Source: Ruminococcus sp. (lineage in GTDB: Bacteria > Bacillota > Clostridia > Oscillospirales > Acutalibacteraceae). Taken from it: DNA of 43,959 bases. The position numbers and the translations under genes were made by a program. Below the pieces are notes generated by a model. It searched no databases. It was not told the DNA's origin and was given only the letters and a program-made list of their open reading frames with translations. The stretch covers positions 1 to 43,959 of the forward strand of contig JAFRBX010000041.1 of the NCBI GenBank assembly GCA_017404665.1. The letters are read 5' to 3'. Of this stretch, positions 7,671 to 16,941 are shown one piece after another. How positions within the stretch are numbered: the first letter of the stretch is position 1; each line of letters opens with the position of its first letter.

Positions 7671-9452
7671 ATGACAGTAGAATTTTGGTTTTTGATCGGC
7701 GCCGCTCTGGTGTTCTGGATGCAGGCAGGCTTTGCGATGGTAGAAGCGGGCTTTACCCGCGCCAAGAACGCCGGCAATATCATCATGAAAAACCTGATGG
7801 ACTTTTGTATCGGCACGGTGGTATTTGCCCTGTTGGGCTATACCATCATGATGGGGGAGGATACCTTATTCGGTCTGATCGGTATCCCGAACATGGACTT
7901 ATTTACCCACTTCAAGGCGTTCATCGCGTCTCCCGGGAACGGCGACTTTACCGCCGCTTCCACCTTTGTGTTCAACCTTGTTTTCTGCGCGACGACCGCA
8001 ACGATCGTTTCCGGCGCTATGGCAGAGAGGACGAAGTTCTCCGCTTACTGCATCTATTCGGGCGTGATCTCCCTGTTCATCTACCCGATCGAAGCGCACT
8101 GGATCTGGGGCGGCGGCTGGCTCAGTCAGCTCGGCTTTCATGACTACGCAGGCTCCTGCGCGATCCACATGGTCGGCGGTATCGCGGCGTTGGTAGGCGC
8201 GGCGATCTTAGGTCCCAGACTCGGCAAGTATGAGCGTGATGAAAACGGTAGGGTCATCAAGGTCAACGCGTTCCCCGGTCACAACATCGTTATCGGCGCT
8301 TTAGGCGTATTCATCCTGTGGCTCGGCTGGTACGGCTTCAACGGCGCGGCGGCGACCACTCCGAGTGAGCTTGCGTCGATCTTTCTGACCACCACGATCG
8401 CTCCCGCTGTCGCCACCTGCGTCACCATGGCGTTCACATGGATCAAAAACGGCAAGCCCGATGTATCCATGTGCCTGAACGCTTCTCTCGCCGGACTGGT
8501 CGGCGTGACCGCTGGGTGTGACGCCTTTGACGCGATCGGTGCCTCAGTCGTCGGCGTCGTGTCCGGTATCCTCGTCGTTGTCGTTGTCGAGGCGCTCGAC
8601 ATGAAGCTGCATATCGATGATCCCGTCGGAGCGGTAGGTGTGCATATGGCGAACGGTATCTGGGGCACGATCGCGGTCGGCCTGCTCGCGAATCCCGACG
8701 CTCCCGCAGGGCTCAGCGGCTTGCTGTATACAGGAGATTTCCGTCAGCTCGGCTTACAGGTCTTGGGCTTCGGCTCCGTCGGTATCTACGCGGCGATCAT
8801 GATGGTCATCACCTTTGTGATCATCAAAAAGACGATCGGACTGCGCGCAACGGCTGAGGAGGAGATCATGGGTCTCGACATCACCGAGCACGGTCTGCCG
8901 TCGGCATACGCGGGCTTTGCGGCGACATCGGAGGACTATTCCGTATACGGAGAGGACGTCGCCGTTGTCGCGGGGGATATACCCGTGGCTGAGGCTGTCG
9001 AAGTCAAGAGCGTTCCGTCCTTCAATAATACTGTCATTGCGAGGAGCACGACAAACGTGTCGGGCGACGTGGCAATCCCACAAAATCAAGAAGCCGTTAC
9101 CTTCACGAAGATCGAGATCATCTGCAAGGAAGCTCGGTTTGAAAAGCTCAAGAGAGCGATGGCGCAGCTCGGTATCACCGGCATGACCGTCACCCATGTC
9201 ATGGGCTACGGTTCTCAGAAGGGCAAGCCCGAATATTACCGCGGCGTTTTGGTCGATACCAACCTGCTGCCAAAGATCCAGGTCGAGATGGTCGTATCCG
9301 CGATCCCTGTCCGCGATGTGATCGAAGCGGCGAAGAAGGCGCTCTATACCGGACACATCGGTGACGGCAAGATCTTTGTTTACAACGTAGATAACGTGGT
9401 CAAGGTCCGTACCGGTGAAGAGGGCTACGCCGCTCTGCAGGATATAGAATAA
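7671..9452 (+). CDS. amtB: ammonium channel AmtB fused to a PII signal-transduction domain
   Basis: The ATG at 7671 follows GGAAGGTGAAACT; 593 residues. Residues 1-410 are an Amt/MEP channel with about eleven membrane helices and the twin pore histidines (CAIHMVGG near 166, VGVHMANGIWG near 325). Residues 478-593 are a PII (GlnB/GlnK) domain: TKIEIICKEARFEKLKRAM, the T-loop GYGSQKGKPEYYRG, and YTGHIGDGKIFV. Aligned with E. coli GlnB, the uridylylated Tyr51 position is Val, so control by uridylylation is unlikely; ATP/ADP/2-oxoglutarate sensing remains possible. A free GlnK normally plugs AmtB, so the fusion would tether the plug in a 3:3 trimer. Residues 454-470 of the linker are encoded by an intergenic-type repeat read in frame. 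Confidence 0.95.
   Translation: MTVEFWFLIGAALVFWMQAGFAMVEAGFTRAKNAGNIIMKNLMDFCIGTVVFALLGYTIMMGEDTLFGLIGIPNMDLFTHFKAFIASPGNGDFTAASTFVFNLVFCATTATIVSGAMAERTKFSAYCIYSGVISLFIYPIEAHWIWGGGWLSQLGFHDYAGSCAIHMVGGIAALVGAAILGPRLGKYERDENGRVIKVNAFPGHNIVIGALGVFILWLGWYGFNGAAATTPSELASIFLTTTIAPAVATCVTMAFTWIKNGKPDVSMCLNASLAGLVGVTAGCDAFDAIGASVVGVVSGILVVVVVEALDMKLHIDDPVGAVGVHMANGIWGTIAVGLLANPDAPAGLSGLLYTGDFRQLGLQVLGFGSVGIYAAIMMVITFVIIKKTIGLRATAEEEIMGLDITEHGLPSAYAGFAATSEDYSVYGEDVAVVAGDIPVAEAVEVKSVPSFNNTVIARSTTNVSGDVAIPQNQEAVTFTKIEIICKEARFEKLKRAMAQLGITGMTVTHVMGYGSQKGKPEYYRGVLVDTNLLPKIQVEMVVSAIPVRDVIEAAKKALYTGHIGDGKIFVYNVDNVVKVRTGEEGYAALQDIE
9032..9080 (+). repeat. GTCATTGCGA...TGGCAATCCC repeat inside the amtB reading frame
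   Basis: TGTCATTGCGAGGAGCACGA, a short loop, then TCGGGCGACGTGGCAATCCCA matches the intergenic repeat family at 4537, 33096 and 42773. It is translated in frame as TVIARSTTNVSGDVAIP in the AmtB-PII linker. Confidence 0.88.
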
Positions 9453-9542
9453 CGGGTTTTCGGGAGCCGAAACCGTTCCCTTCAAAATATCTGAATCATA
9501 ACTCTCATTAAGTTGCCTAAAAGACTGGCTCCCTTCAACCAT

Positions 9543-9571
9543 AGACCCCGAGGATCATTTCTTCGGGGTCT
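9543..9571 (+). terminator. terminator of glnN-amtB
   Basis: AGACCCCGA / TTCGGGGTCT, 9-bp stem, then GTTCTTG; the purF promoter begins five bases later. The T tract is short. Confidence 0.6.
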
Positions 9572-9575
9572 GTTC

Positions 9576-9604
9576 TTGACAAATGACGCGCTGAGTCATA
9601 TAAT
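9576..9604 (+). promoter_or_regulatory. promoter of purF-carA-carB
   Basis: TTGACA 9576-9581, 17-bp spacer, TATAAT 9599-9604; perfect consensus. Confidence 0.87.
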
Positions 9605-9609
9605 ACATG

Positions 9610-9656
9610 AAGGCAAAGACGCCTTGGATCTTCCAAAGCGTCTTTGCCATTTTTTT
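9610..9656 (+). promoter_or_regulatory. ANTAR-type antitermination leader of purF-carAB
   Basis: Hairpin AAGGC-(AAAGAC)-GCCTT at 9610-9625, five perfect pairs, with A and G kept at loop positions 1 and 4. It is exclusive with the terminator GGCAAAGACGC...GCGTCTTTGCC (9612-9648), which is followed by A and seven T. The stem differs from every other copy yet pairs perfectly. Confidence 0.8.
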
Positions 9657-9688
9657 ATGCTCAAAAACCATGAACAAGAGGTTTTATG

Positions 9689-11119
9689 ATGAACAGTACA
9701 CATGAAGAATGCGGCGTGTTCGGCATCTACAGCACGGCCGACGATGATTTAGCCGCGTTGACCTATTACGGACTGTATGCCCTGCAGCACCGCGGACAGG
9801 AAAGCGCCGGTATCGCCCTAAACGATGACGGTGTGTTCCGCTGTATCAAAGGCGAAGGCTTAATCAGCGAGGTGTTCAGCGGCGATAAGCTCCGCTCCCT
9901 CGGTACAGGTCATATCGCGGTCGGTCATGTGCGCTATGCCACCACGGGGAGCAACGCCGCGCAGAATATCCAGCCGCTCTTAGTCAATCACCATAAAGGC
10001 AGGATGGCGCTGTGCCATAACGGCAACCTGTCTAATTCCTATCTGCTGAGGACAAGGTTAGAAGAAAACGGTGCGATCTTCCATACGACGACCGACTCCG
10101 AGGTCATCTCCTATATGATCGTTCAGGAGCGACTGCGTCATGGCTCGATCGAGAATGCCGTCAGCGCGGCGATGGAGTCCATCGAGGGCGCGTACTCGCT
10201 CGTGATCTGCTCACCGCAAAAGCTGATCGCCGTCCGTGATCCGCACGGATTCCGTCCGCTGTGCTACGGCGTGACCGAAAGCGGCAGTGTGGTATTCGCC
10301 TCGGAATCATGCGCACTGGACGCGGTCGGCGCCAAGCTCGTCAGAGATCTGCGCCCCGGTGAGATGGCGATCGTCGATAAAAACGGTCTGCGATTTGACA
10401 CGGCGCACTGCGATAAAGAGCCGAAACACTTCTGCGTGTTTGAATACATCTATTTTGCGCGTCCCGATTCGGTGATCGACGGTGCGTCCGTCAGTCTGTG
10501 CCGCAGGAGAGCAGGCAGATTTCTTGCAAAGGAGCACCCTGTCGACGCGGATATCGTCATCGGCGTTCCGGATTCGGGGTTGGAGGCGGCGATCGGTTAC
10601 TCGTATGAATCAGGGATACCATATGCCATCGGTTTCACCAAGAACAAATACATCGCGCGTACCTTCATCACCCCGGGACAGGGCTCGCGTGAGGCGGGCG
10701 TGGGGATCAAGCTCAACCCGATCCGTGAGATCGTCAAAGATAAGCGCGTCGTGCTGATCGATGATTCGATCGTGCGCGGTACGACCTGCCGTCGTATTGC
10801 CGAGTTGTTATGGCAGGCAGGCGTCAAGGAGATCCATATGCGCGTCAGCGCGCCGCCCTTTGTCGCTCCGTGCTACTACGGTACCGACATCGACTCCGCC
10901 GACGTGCTGATCGCTAACCGCATGAACACCGCTGAGATCGCAAAGGAGATCGGCGTGACCTCGCTCGGTTACCTCAGCGTTGAAAATGTCAGGCTGCTGA
11001 CGGGAACGGACAGCGGCTTTTGTACCGCATGCTTCGGTGGAAGCTATCCGACCGCGATTCCCGACAAAACCGCGAAGAATCGCTTTGAAATCAAAATCAG
11101 CGAACAGCAAAAGGGATGA
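9689..11119 (+). CDS. purF: amidophosphoribosyltransferase
   Basis: First committed step of purine synthesis: PRPP plus glutamine to phosphoribosylamine. Two ATGs lie in tandem (9686, 9689); the second has better spacing from GAGG (9678-9681). A short propeptide (MNSTHEE) precedes the nucleophile Cys in ECGVFGIY, so self-processing is expected. The Ntn glutaminase half has QHRGQESAGIA and LCHNGNLSN. The PRPP loop is VVLIDDSIVRGTT. Cysteines at HFCVFEYIYF and SGFCTACFGG are placed as in Bacillus-type PurF with a 4Fe-4S cluster. It overlaps carA by 4 bp. Placing purF with carAB under a nitrogen antiterminator leader is unusual and groups glutamine-consuming first steps of purine, pyrimidine and arginine synthesis. 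Confidence 0.96.
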   Translation: MNSTHEECGVFGIYSTADDDLAALTYYGLYALQHRGQESAGIALNDDGVFRCIKGEGLISEVFSGDKLRSLGTGHIAVGHVRYATTGSNAAQNIQPLLVNHHKGRMALCHNGNLSNSYLLRTRLEENGAIFHTTTDSEVISYMIVQERLRHGSIENAVSAAMESIEGAYSLVICSPQKLIAVRDPHGFRPLCYGVTESGSVVFASESCALDAVGAKLVRDLRPGEMAIVDKNGLRFDTAHCDKEPKHFCVFEYIYFARPDSVIDGASVSLCRRRAGRFLAKEHPVDADIVIGVPDSGLEAAIGYSYESGIPYAIGFTKNKYIARTFITPGQGSREAGVGIKLNPIREIVKDKRVVLIDDSIVRGTTCRRIAELLWQAGVKEIHMRVSAPPFVAPCYYGTDIDSADVLIANRMNTAEIAKEIGVTSLGYLSVENVRLLTGTDSGFCTACFGGSYPTAIPDKTAKNRFEIKISEQQKG

Positions 11120-12228
11120 AGAAAATGTACGACAGATCAAATTTTGATCGTAAATTGATCTTAGAAAACGGCGCCGTATTTTACGGAAAGGGCTTTGGCT
11201 GTACGGACGACAGGATCGTTGAGATCGTGTTCAACACCTCGCCCGTCGGCTATCAGGAGATCCTGTCCGACCCGTCATATACCGATCAGGGCGTCGTCAT
11301 GGCGTATCCGCTCATCGGCAACTACGGCATGGCGGACGACGATTATGAGTGCGATACGCCGACCATCGGCGCGCTGATCGTGCGCGAGTACAACGGCGAG
11401 CCGTCCAACTTCCGCAGTAAAGAACCTTTAGAGGATGTGATGAAGCGTTACGGCATCGTCGGCATCAGCGAAGTCGATACCAGACGGTTGATCCGGCATA
11501 TCCGCGATCACGGCTCCTGCAAGGGGCTGATCACCTCTGCAAATACCCCGGCAGAGGCTGCAGAAAAAGCGATCAAAGAAGCCACGCTTCCGCATGACGC
11601 GGTCAGCCGCGTCAGCAGAAACCGATTTCAGAGATATGATTCAGCCGAGCATATATATCATGTCGTCGCGATCGACTGCGGTATGAAACTGAATATCGTG
11701 CGTTCGCTCACGCATAGAGGGTGCGACGTGATGGTCGTGCCGTGGAACACTTCCGCTGTAGATATCCTTTCACTTGATCCCGACGGCGTTTTCCTTTCCA
11801 ACGGCCCCGGCGATCCCGAGGATGTTCCCGAGGTGATCGATGCCGTGAAGGGGCTGATCGGCACCGTCCCGATCTTCGGTATCTGCCTGGGTCATCAGAT
11901 CCTGTCTCTCGCATACGGAGCGAAGACCTATAAGCTGAAATTCGGTCATCGCGGCGGCAATCATCCTGTCAAGAATCTGTTGACAAACAAAATCGAGATC
12001 ACCTCACAGAACCATTCCTACGCGGTAGATGCCGAGAGTCTGAAAGGGACGCCCTTGACCGCGACGCACATCAATCTGCTTGACGATACCATCGAAGGCG
12101 TAGCATGTGCAGATGACCGCGCCTTCGGCGTGCAGTATCATCCCGAATCCGCTCCGGGACCGCAGGACAGCTCCTATCTGTTTGATCAGTTTATCGACTT
12201 GATGAAGGAGGCGAAGGGTGATGCCTAA
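11116..12228 (+). CDS. carA: carbamoyl-phosphate synthase small (glutaminase) subunit
   Basis: Releases ammonia from glutamine and channels it to CarB for carbamoyl phosphate. The ATG at 11116 overlaps the purF stop (ATGA); 370 residues, normal for CarA. The N-terminal domain begins [17 protein letters not shown]. The class I glutaminase has [12 protein letters not shown], the nucleophile Cys in [14 protein letters not shown], and the His-Glu pair in [11 protein letters not shown]. It overlaps carB, as expected for a translationally coupled complex. Confidence 0.97.
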   Translation: MKKMYDRSNFDRKLILENGAVFYGKGFGCTDDRIVEIVFNTSPVGYQEILSDPSYTDQGVVMAYPLIGNYGMADDDYECDTPTIGALIVREYNGEPSNFRSKEPLEDVMKRYGIVGISEVDTRRLIRHIRDHGSCKGLITSANTPAEAAEKAIKEATLPHDAVSRVSRNRFQRYDSAEHIYHVVAIDCGMKLNIVRSLTHRGCDVMVVPWNTSAVDILSLDPDGVFLSNGPGDPEDVPEVIDAVKGLIGTVPIFGICLGHQILSLAYGAKTYKLKFGHRGGNHPVKNLLTNKIEITSQNHSYAVDAESLKGTPLTATHINLLDDTIEGVACADDRAFGVQYHPESAPGPQDSSYLFDQFIDLMKEAKGDA

Positions 12229-15200
12229 GAGAACAGACATCAAAAGGATCATGGTCATCGGCTCGGGCCCGATCGTTATCGGTCAGGCGGCGGAGTTCGA
12301 CTACGCAGGCACTCAGGCGTGCTTGGCGCTAAAAGAAGAGGGTTACGAGGTTATCCTGTGCAACTCTAATCCCGCGACCATTATGACGGATACGATGATT
12401 GCGGACAAGATGTATATGGAGCCGCTGACCCTCGAGTATATCGCAAAGATCATCCGCAAGGAGCGCCCCGACGCGATCCTGCCCGGCATCGGCGGACAGA
12501 CGGGCTTGAATCTGGCGATGGAGTTAGAGCGCAGGGGTGTTCTGAAAGAATGTCAGGTCGAGCTGCTCGGTACCTCCTCCGAGAGTATCGAGCGCGCCGA
12601 GGACAGAGAGATGTTCAAGGAAATGTGCGAGAGTATCGGCGAGCCGGTTATTCCGTCACAGATCACCTATGATCTTGATGAAGCAAAGAAGGCAGCGGCT
12701 AAAGTAGGCTATCCTGTCGTGCTCCGACCTGCGTTCACCCTCGGCGGTACAGGCGGCGGCTTTGCAGACAGCGAAGCTGAACTCTTGGAGATCGGCAGAC
12801 AGGCATTTGCCCTCAGTCCCGTCCATCAAGTGTTGATCGAAAAGTCCGTCAAGGGATATAAGGAGATCGAGTATGAGGTCATTCGTGACGCGAACGATAC
12901 CGCGATCACCGTCTGCAACATGGAGAACCTCGACCCGGTCGGCGTGCATACCGGCGACAGCGTTGTTGTATGCCCGTCCCAGACTTTGACCAATAAAGAA
13001 TACCATTTGCTGCGTGACAGCGCGTTGAATATCATTCGCACCTTGAAGATCGAGGGCGGGTGTAACGTGCAGTTTGCGCTTGATCCGCAGTCCTTTCAAT
13101 ACTATGTGATCGAGGTTAACCCTCGTGTGTCGCGTTCCTCGGCGCTGGCTTCTAAAGCCTCAGGTTATCCGATCGCCCGCGTCAGCGCAAAGATCGGCGT
13201 CGGACTGCGGCTCGAGGAGATTCCGCTCGCCAATACGCCCGCGTCCTTCGAGCCCGCGCTCGACTATGTCGTGACAAAGCTGCCGCGCTTTCCCTTCGAC
13301 AAATTCGCCTCCGCTCCCAACACCCTCGGCACCCAGATGAAGGCGACAGGCGAAATCATGAGCGTCGGCAGAACAATGGAAGAAAGTCTGCTCAAAGGCA
13401 TCCGCTCACTGGAAACAGGCGTCGATCATCTCTATCTCGAGAAGTTCAACGGTATGACAGCAGATGAATTGCTCAGATATATTAGCGACGGCACCGACGA
13501 CCGCATCTTTGCGATCGCCGAGCTGCTCAGGCAAAACATTGACATTGACACAATTTTTGAACAGACTGCAATCGACCGATTCTTTCTCCGCAAGCTGAGC
13601 AATATCATCGATACAGAGTGCGAGCTGAGCGCTCATATCCATGATGAAACCGCGTTATATCACGCAAAGCGAATGGGCTTCTCCGACAAGGTGATCGCGC
13701 GTTTGTGGAATACCGATGAATTGACGATCTATCATACCCGAAAAGAAAAAGGGATTTTCCCGATTTTCAAGATGATCGACACCTGCGCCTCCGAGTTCAA
13801 GAGCTATGTGCCGTACTTTTACTCCACATACGAGGAGGAGAATGAGAGTGTTCGCACCGATCAGAAAAAGATCATCGTGCTCGGCGCGGGCCCCATCCGT
13901 ATCGGTCAGGGCGTTGAGTTCGACTACAGTACCGTCCACGCGGTGCAGACCATCCGTCGCGCAGGATATGAAGCGATCATCATCAATAACAACCCCGAGA
14001 CCGTTTCCACCGACTACACCACCGCCGACAAGCTCTATTTCGAGCCGCTCACTCCCGAGGACGTCATGGCGATCATTGACTTTGAACAGCCCGAGGGCGT
14101 TATCGCGTCCTTAGGCGGTCAGACTGCGATCAACCTCGCTCAGCCGCTCATGGACAGAGGCGTGAAGATCATCGGTACAGACTGTGCGGCGATCGAGAGA
14201 GCCGAGAACCGCGACAGCTTCAACGCCATCATCAAGGAGCTCGGTATCCCGCAGCCCGCGGGCAAGGCGGTCACCTCTATCGAAGAGGGCGTCAAGGCTG
14301 CCGCTGAGATCGGCTACCCCGTTTTGGTTAGACCTTCCTTTGTCCTCGGCGGTCGCGCCATGCAGATCGTCAGCAAAGAGGAAGATTTAAGACACTACCT
14401 CAAGACTGCGGTTGAAATTGACGAGGATGAGCCCGTTCTGGTCGATAAATACATCATGGGTAAAGAGGTCGAGGTCGACGCGATCTGCGACGGCGTTGAT
14501 GTGTTCGTTCCCGGTATCATGGAGCTTGTCGAGCGTACCGGCGTACATTCGGGAGACTCTATCTCCGTTTATCCCTCTTTCTCTATCTCCGACAAGGTCA
14601 AGGGCATTATCCTCCAGTACGCGAAGAAGCTCGGTAAAGCCATCGGCATCATCGGTCTGTACAATATTCAGTTTATCGTAGATGAAAACGACGACGTTTA
14701 TATTATAGAAGTCAACCCGAGATCGTCGAGAACCGTTCCGTTCCTCTCTAAGTCCACAGGCTACTCTCTCGCGGATATCGCGACCGAGGTCATTCTCGGC
14801 AAGAGCCTGAAGGAGCAGGGAATCTTCCAGCTTTATCCCGAGGAGAAGAAGCGCTACTATGTCAAAGTCCCGGTATTCTCCTTCCAGAAGATCAAGGGTC
14901 TCGACGCTTATCTCTCTCCCGAAATGAAGTCTACAGGCGAAGCAATCGGCTACGATAAAAAGCTATCCCGTGCAATGTACAAGGCGCTCGTTGCGGCAGG
15001 CACCAAAGTGCAGAACTACGGTACCGTCATTGTCACCCTTGCCGACGAGGATAAGGAGGAGGCTATCCCGCTGGTACGTCGCTTCTACAACCTCGGCTTC
15101 AACATCGAAGCGACCGACCTGACCGCCAAGGTCATACGCGAGAACGGTATCAAGACCCGCAAGCTGGGCAAGATCAGCGAGGGCAGCACCGAGATCCTCG

Positions 15201-15400
15201 ACGCGATCCGCGCAGGCTACGTCAGCTACGTTATCAACACTCGCGCCATCATGTCAGGCGTGCACTATGAGGACGGTACGGCGATCCGTCAGACGGCTGT
15301 CGAGAACGGCGTGACTATCTTCACATCATTAGATACCGTTCGTGTATTGCTTGATGTCCTCGAGGAGACCACGCTGACGATCTCGACCATCGATTTGTAG
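12221..15400 (+). CDS. carB: carbamoyl-phosphate synthase large subunit
   Basis: Synthesises carbamoyl phosphate from bicarbonate, ammonia and two ATP. The ATG at 12221 is preferred over the GTG at 12218 because AAGGAGG is at 12205-12211; 1059 residues. Two homologous ATP-grasp halves are visible, beginning [21 protein letters not shown] and [19 protein letters not shown]. The metal and ATP sites [21 protein letters not shown] and [21 protein letters not shown] occur at matching positions. The C-terminal MGS-like allosteric domain (about 930-1059) includes [20 protein letters not shown] and ends TISTIDL. The 8-bp overlap with carA implies coupled translation. Confidence 0.98.
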   Translation: MPKRTDIKRIMVIGSGPIVIGQAAEFDYAGTQACLALKEEGYEVILCNSNPATIMTDTMIADKMYMEPLTLEYIAKIIRKERPDAILPGIGGQTGLNLAMELERRGVLKECQVELLGTSSESIERAEDREMFKEMCESIGEPVIPSQITYDLDEAKKAAAKVGYPVVLRPAFTLGGTGGGFADSEAELLEIGRQAFALSPVHQVLIEKSVKGYKEIEYEVIRDANDTAITVCNMENLDPVGVHTGDSVVVCPSQTLTNKEYHLLRDSALNIIRTLKIEGGCNVQFALDPQSFQYYVIEVNPRVSRSSALASKASGYPIARVSAKIGVGLRLEEIPLANTPASFEPALDYVVTKLPRFPFDKFASAPNTLGTQMKATGEIMSVGRTMEESLLKGIRSLETGVDHLYLEKFNGMTADELLRYISDGTDDRIFAIAELLRQNIDIDTIFEQTAIDRFFLRKLSNIIDTECELSAHIHDETALYHAKRMGFSDKVIARLWNTDELTIYHTRKEKGIFPIFKMIDTCASEFKSYVPYFYSTYEEENESVRTDQKKIIVLGAGPIRIGQGVEFDYSTVHAVQTIRRAGYEAIIINNNPETVSTDYTTADKLYFEPLTPEDVMAIIDFEQPEGVIASLGGQTAINLAQPLMDRGVKIIGTDCAAIERAENRDSFNAIIKELGIPQPAGKAVTSIEEGVKAAAEIGYPVLVRPSFVLGGRAMQIVSKEEDLRHYLKTAVEIDEDEPVLVDKYIMGKEVEVDAICDGVDVFVPGIMELVERTGVHSGDSISVYPSFSISDKVKGIILQYAKKLGKAIGIIGLYNIQFIVDENDDVYIIEVNPRSSRTVPFLSKSTGYSLADIATEVILGKSLKEQGIFQLYPEEKKRYYVKVPVFSFQKIKGLDAYLSPEMKSTGEAIGYDKKLSRAMYKALVAAGTKVQNYGTVIVTLADEDKEEAIPLVRRFYNLGFNIEATDLTAKVIRENGIKTRKLGKISEGSTEILDAIRAGYVSYVINTRAIMSGVHYEDGTAIRQTAVENGVTIFTSLDTVRVLLDVLEETTLTISTIDL

Positions 15401-15430
15401 CAGGCAAAGTTTTAAAACATTTATATATCT

Positions 15431-15496
15431 AAAAAGGCAACCTAAGCAAATGAGTATAAAGCGTTGATAACTCTCAAGCGCATGGATGCCTTTTTT
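15431..15496 (+). terminator. probable terminator after carB
   Basis: AAAAAGGCA (15431-15439) pairs with TGCCTTTTTT (15487-15496). The loop is long and may hold an inner stem (GAG...CTC). The T6 tract supports termination. Confidence 0.55.
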
Positions 15497-15580
15497 CGTT
15501 GTTCAGTGAGTTCCGAAAGATAGTTTTTGATTGAATAACATTGTGTTCAACAGGAATATGAGCCTGCGATATAACTCTGA

Positions 15581-15829
15581 ATATGTAATAACCTGCGCAC
15601 GAAAAGTAAATTTTTACTTCGCTATATCAAAGAAAAAGCTACCGACTTGCATTTGCTTTACACCAAGGAGAAGCGAAATAATCATAAAGTTTTCACCCTG
15701 AATTACAACCGAAAAGAGCCCGAGTACGATGGTACGATGAAATCGTCATACACCCCTGAAGTGATGAAAAAGCCCGGTGAAGAGCCGTTTGTCGGCATTT
15801 CTGAGAACGGTCTGCACCGTACCGCGTAA
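15581..15829 (+). other. unidentified open frame, possible gene remnant
   Basis: The frame is open from a stop at 15578 to TAA at 15827-15829. The only early start is a TTG at 15647 without a clear ribosome site. The translation (...HLLYTKEKRNNHKVFTLNY... to ...EEPFVGISENGLHRTA) is lysine-rich with plausible composition, but I recognise no family. It lies in an AT-richer stretch between carB and the barstar locus, so it may be the tail of a decayed or transferred gene. No function is proposed. Confidence 0.25.
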
Positions 15830-16136
15830 ATCATCGTACCATATTCAGATGGTTTTTTCAGCGTTTGAAACTCAACAATTTTGAGCAGGTAAAAGCGGGG
15901 GTCGCTTACGCGGCTTCCTCCGCCGATCACATCGGACGGCAGAGCCGACCGTTTCGCTGTTCTTAGGGGTTTTCCTTAGGAGGGTTGCAAAAGGGTCGTC
16001 CCATTTCAAACAATGGTGAAAAGATTACTCCGCATTGACAAAGAAAAAGTCGAAATAATAAGAGCTGAATCAACAAAAAATCGGAAAGATCTCAAATTAC
16101 CGCTTACGTTTTTTAGAAATCCTAATGCGAAAATTA
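15830..16136. other. intergenic stretch without a recognisable gene
   Basis: About 300 bp with no supported coding sequence. A G+C-rich patch (15897-15960) contains short inverted repeats (TCCGCCGAT/ATCGGACGG), and GGGTCGTCCC occurs near 15990. It may be debris of a mobile element. A frame from 16013 runs through two terminator hairpins and is not credible. Confidence 0.4.
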
Positions 16137-16174
16137 AAGCCATGTTTCAACTTCCGCCGAAACATGGCTTTTTC
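16137..16174 (+). terminator. terminator hairpin 1
   Basis: AAGCCATGTTTC / GAAACATGGCTT, 12-bp stem, then TTTC. The opposite strand reads TTTAATTTT after the stem, so it may work both ways and end the barstar transcript. Confidence 0.75.
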
Positions 16175-16182
16175 TACAGCCT

Positions 16183-16216
16183 GAAATCGGCAGGAACAAT
16201 CCTGCCGATTTCTTTT
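16183..16216 (+). terminator. terminator hairpin 2
   Basis: GAAATCGGCAGGA / TCCTGCCGATTTC, 13-bp perfect stem with a 4-nt loop, then TTTT. In tandem with the hairpin at 16137. Confidence 0.8.
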
Positions 16217-16256
16217 GTAAAATATGGTCAATGTTTTGGAATTATTTGATAACGAA

Positions 16257-16538
16257 TCAGGAAATGATATTGAATTCCACGTTCGGTGTGTTAACAGACA
16301 CATCTTTGAATACTTGGAGCATGGGTCTAATTGCCTGCTGTAATTCTTCTTTCAAAGAGTTGATGCCGCAAATGTCTACAACGACTCTGCCTTCGTCATA
16401 GAATAATCCATCAAGGCAGTCCCACAACGCGTCCCAATTCTCTCCGTAATAATCCGGTAGCTCGAACTCAGTTTTAAGTGTTTTGTGAATCTCTGAAATG
16501 TACTGACAATTCTCGAAGTTAATGATGATTTTCTTCAT
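16257..16538 (-). CDS. barstar-family ribonuclease inhibitor
   Basis: Barstar binds and blocks the active site of barnase-type RNases. The ATG at 16538 (MKKIIINFENCQYISEIHKTLK) has AAGGAGATAATC directly ahead; 93 residues, the usual barstar size. The family core is present: LPDYYGENWDALWDCLDGL, with the acidic residues of the RNase-binding helix, and VVVDICGINSLKEEL. Eleven bases upstream ends the 3' remnant of a barnase gene, so this was a toxin-immunity or RNase-inhibitor pair. The inhibitor is intact while the enzyme is not, so it may be kept as immunity against incoming RNase toxins or simply be a survivor. Confidence 0.92.
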   Translation of the reverse strand: MKKIIINFENCQYISEIHKTLKTEFELPDYYGENWDALWDCLDGLFYDEGRVVVDICGINSLKEELQQAIRPMLQVFKDVSVNTPNVEFNIIS

Positions 16539-16548
16539 GATTATCTCC

Positions 16549-16704
16549 TTAAATGATTTCAATAAATGTTCTGTAATGGTCAAAGGTCACAAATATCAAT
16601 CCGTCGTTTGAATAAAGGATTCTTTGTTCGTTCCTTACACCGTCGGATTTATTGATATCTGCTTTATACCATAAGTCGCGTTTTGCGTTGTGGTCATATT
16701 GTGG
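16549..16704 (-). pseudogene. 3' remnant of a barnase-type ribonuclease gene
   Basis: Minus strand, 51 codons open after a TGA at 16707-16705. It reads RDLWYKADIN, then GVRNEQRILYSNDGLIF, then DHYRTFIEII and stop. This aligns without gaps to the C-terminal half of barnase: Arg83, Arg87 and His102 equivalents are kept (VRN, QRI, DHY). The catalytic base Glu73 is Lys (WYKADIN against WREADIN), and the N-terminal half is absent. So the enzyme is truncated and mutated. It ends just before barstar, the standard gene order. The break coincides with a perfect 13-bp inverted repeat at 16698-16727. Confidence 0.85.
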
Positions 16705-16727
16705 TCAAAACCACTTTTGACCACAAT
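16698..16727. repeat. 13-bp inverted repeat at the barnase truncation point
   Basis: ATTGTGGTCAAAA, CCAC, TTTTGACCACAAT: a perfect hairpin with a 4-nt loop. The barnase frame is lost within it, so it may mark a deletion junction, or be a terminator or operator. Confidence 0.8.
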
Positions 16728-16864
16728 TTGACTCGAAATCTTTCAGAGCTGTTTTCAGGTTGAATGAAGCCAATTAAAACTGACAGAACCCCGAAAACCC
16801 ACTGTTTAAGCCACTTTTGAGCAAAAGATAACAGCTCCCGATACCGAAATATCGAGAGCTGTTA

Positions 16865-16941
16865 TGGCGCGCTGGAAGGGACTCGAACCCCCGACCTTTT
16901 GGTTCGTAGCCAAACACTCTATCCAGCTGAGCTACCAGCGC
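16865..16941 (-). tRNA. tRNA-Arg(ACG)
   Basis: Minus strand, 77 nt with encoded CCA. Acceptor GCGCTGG / CCAGCGC with discriminator G. D-arm GCTC...GAGT, anticodon stem TTTGG / CCAAA around loop CTACGAA (anticodon ACG, read as ICG for CGU/CGC/CGA), and T-arm GGGGGTTCGAGTCCC. All stems pair. Confidence 0.97.

Noticed and set aside
16013-16249. 78-codon open frame after the carB region
   Set aside because: It reads through two perfect terminator hairpins and has no family resemblance.
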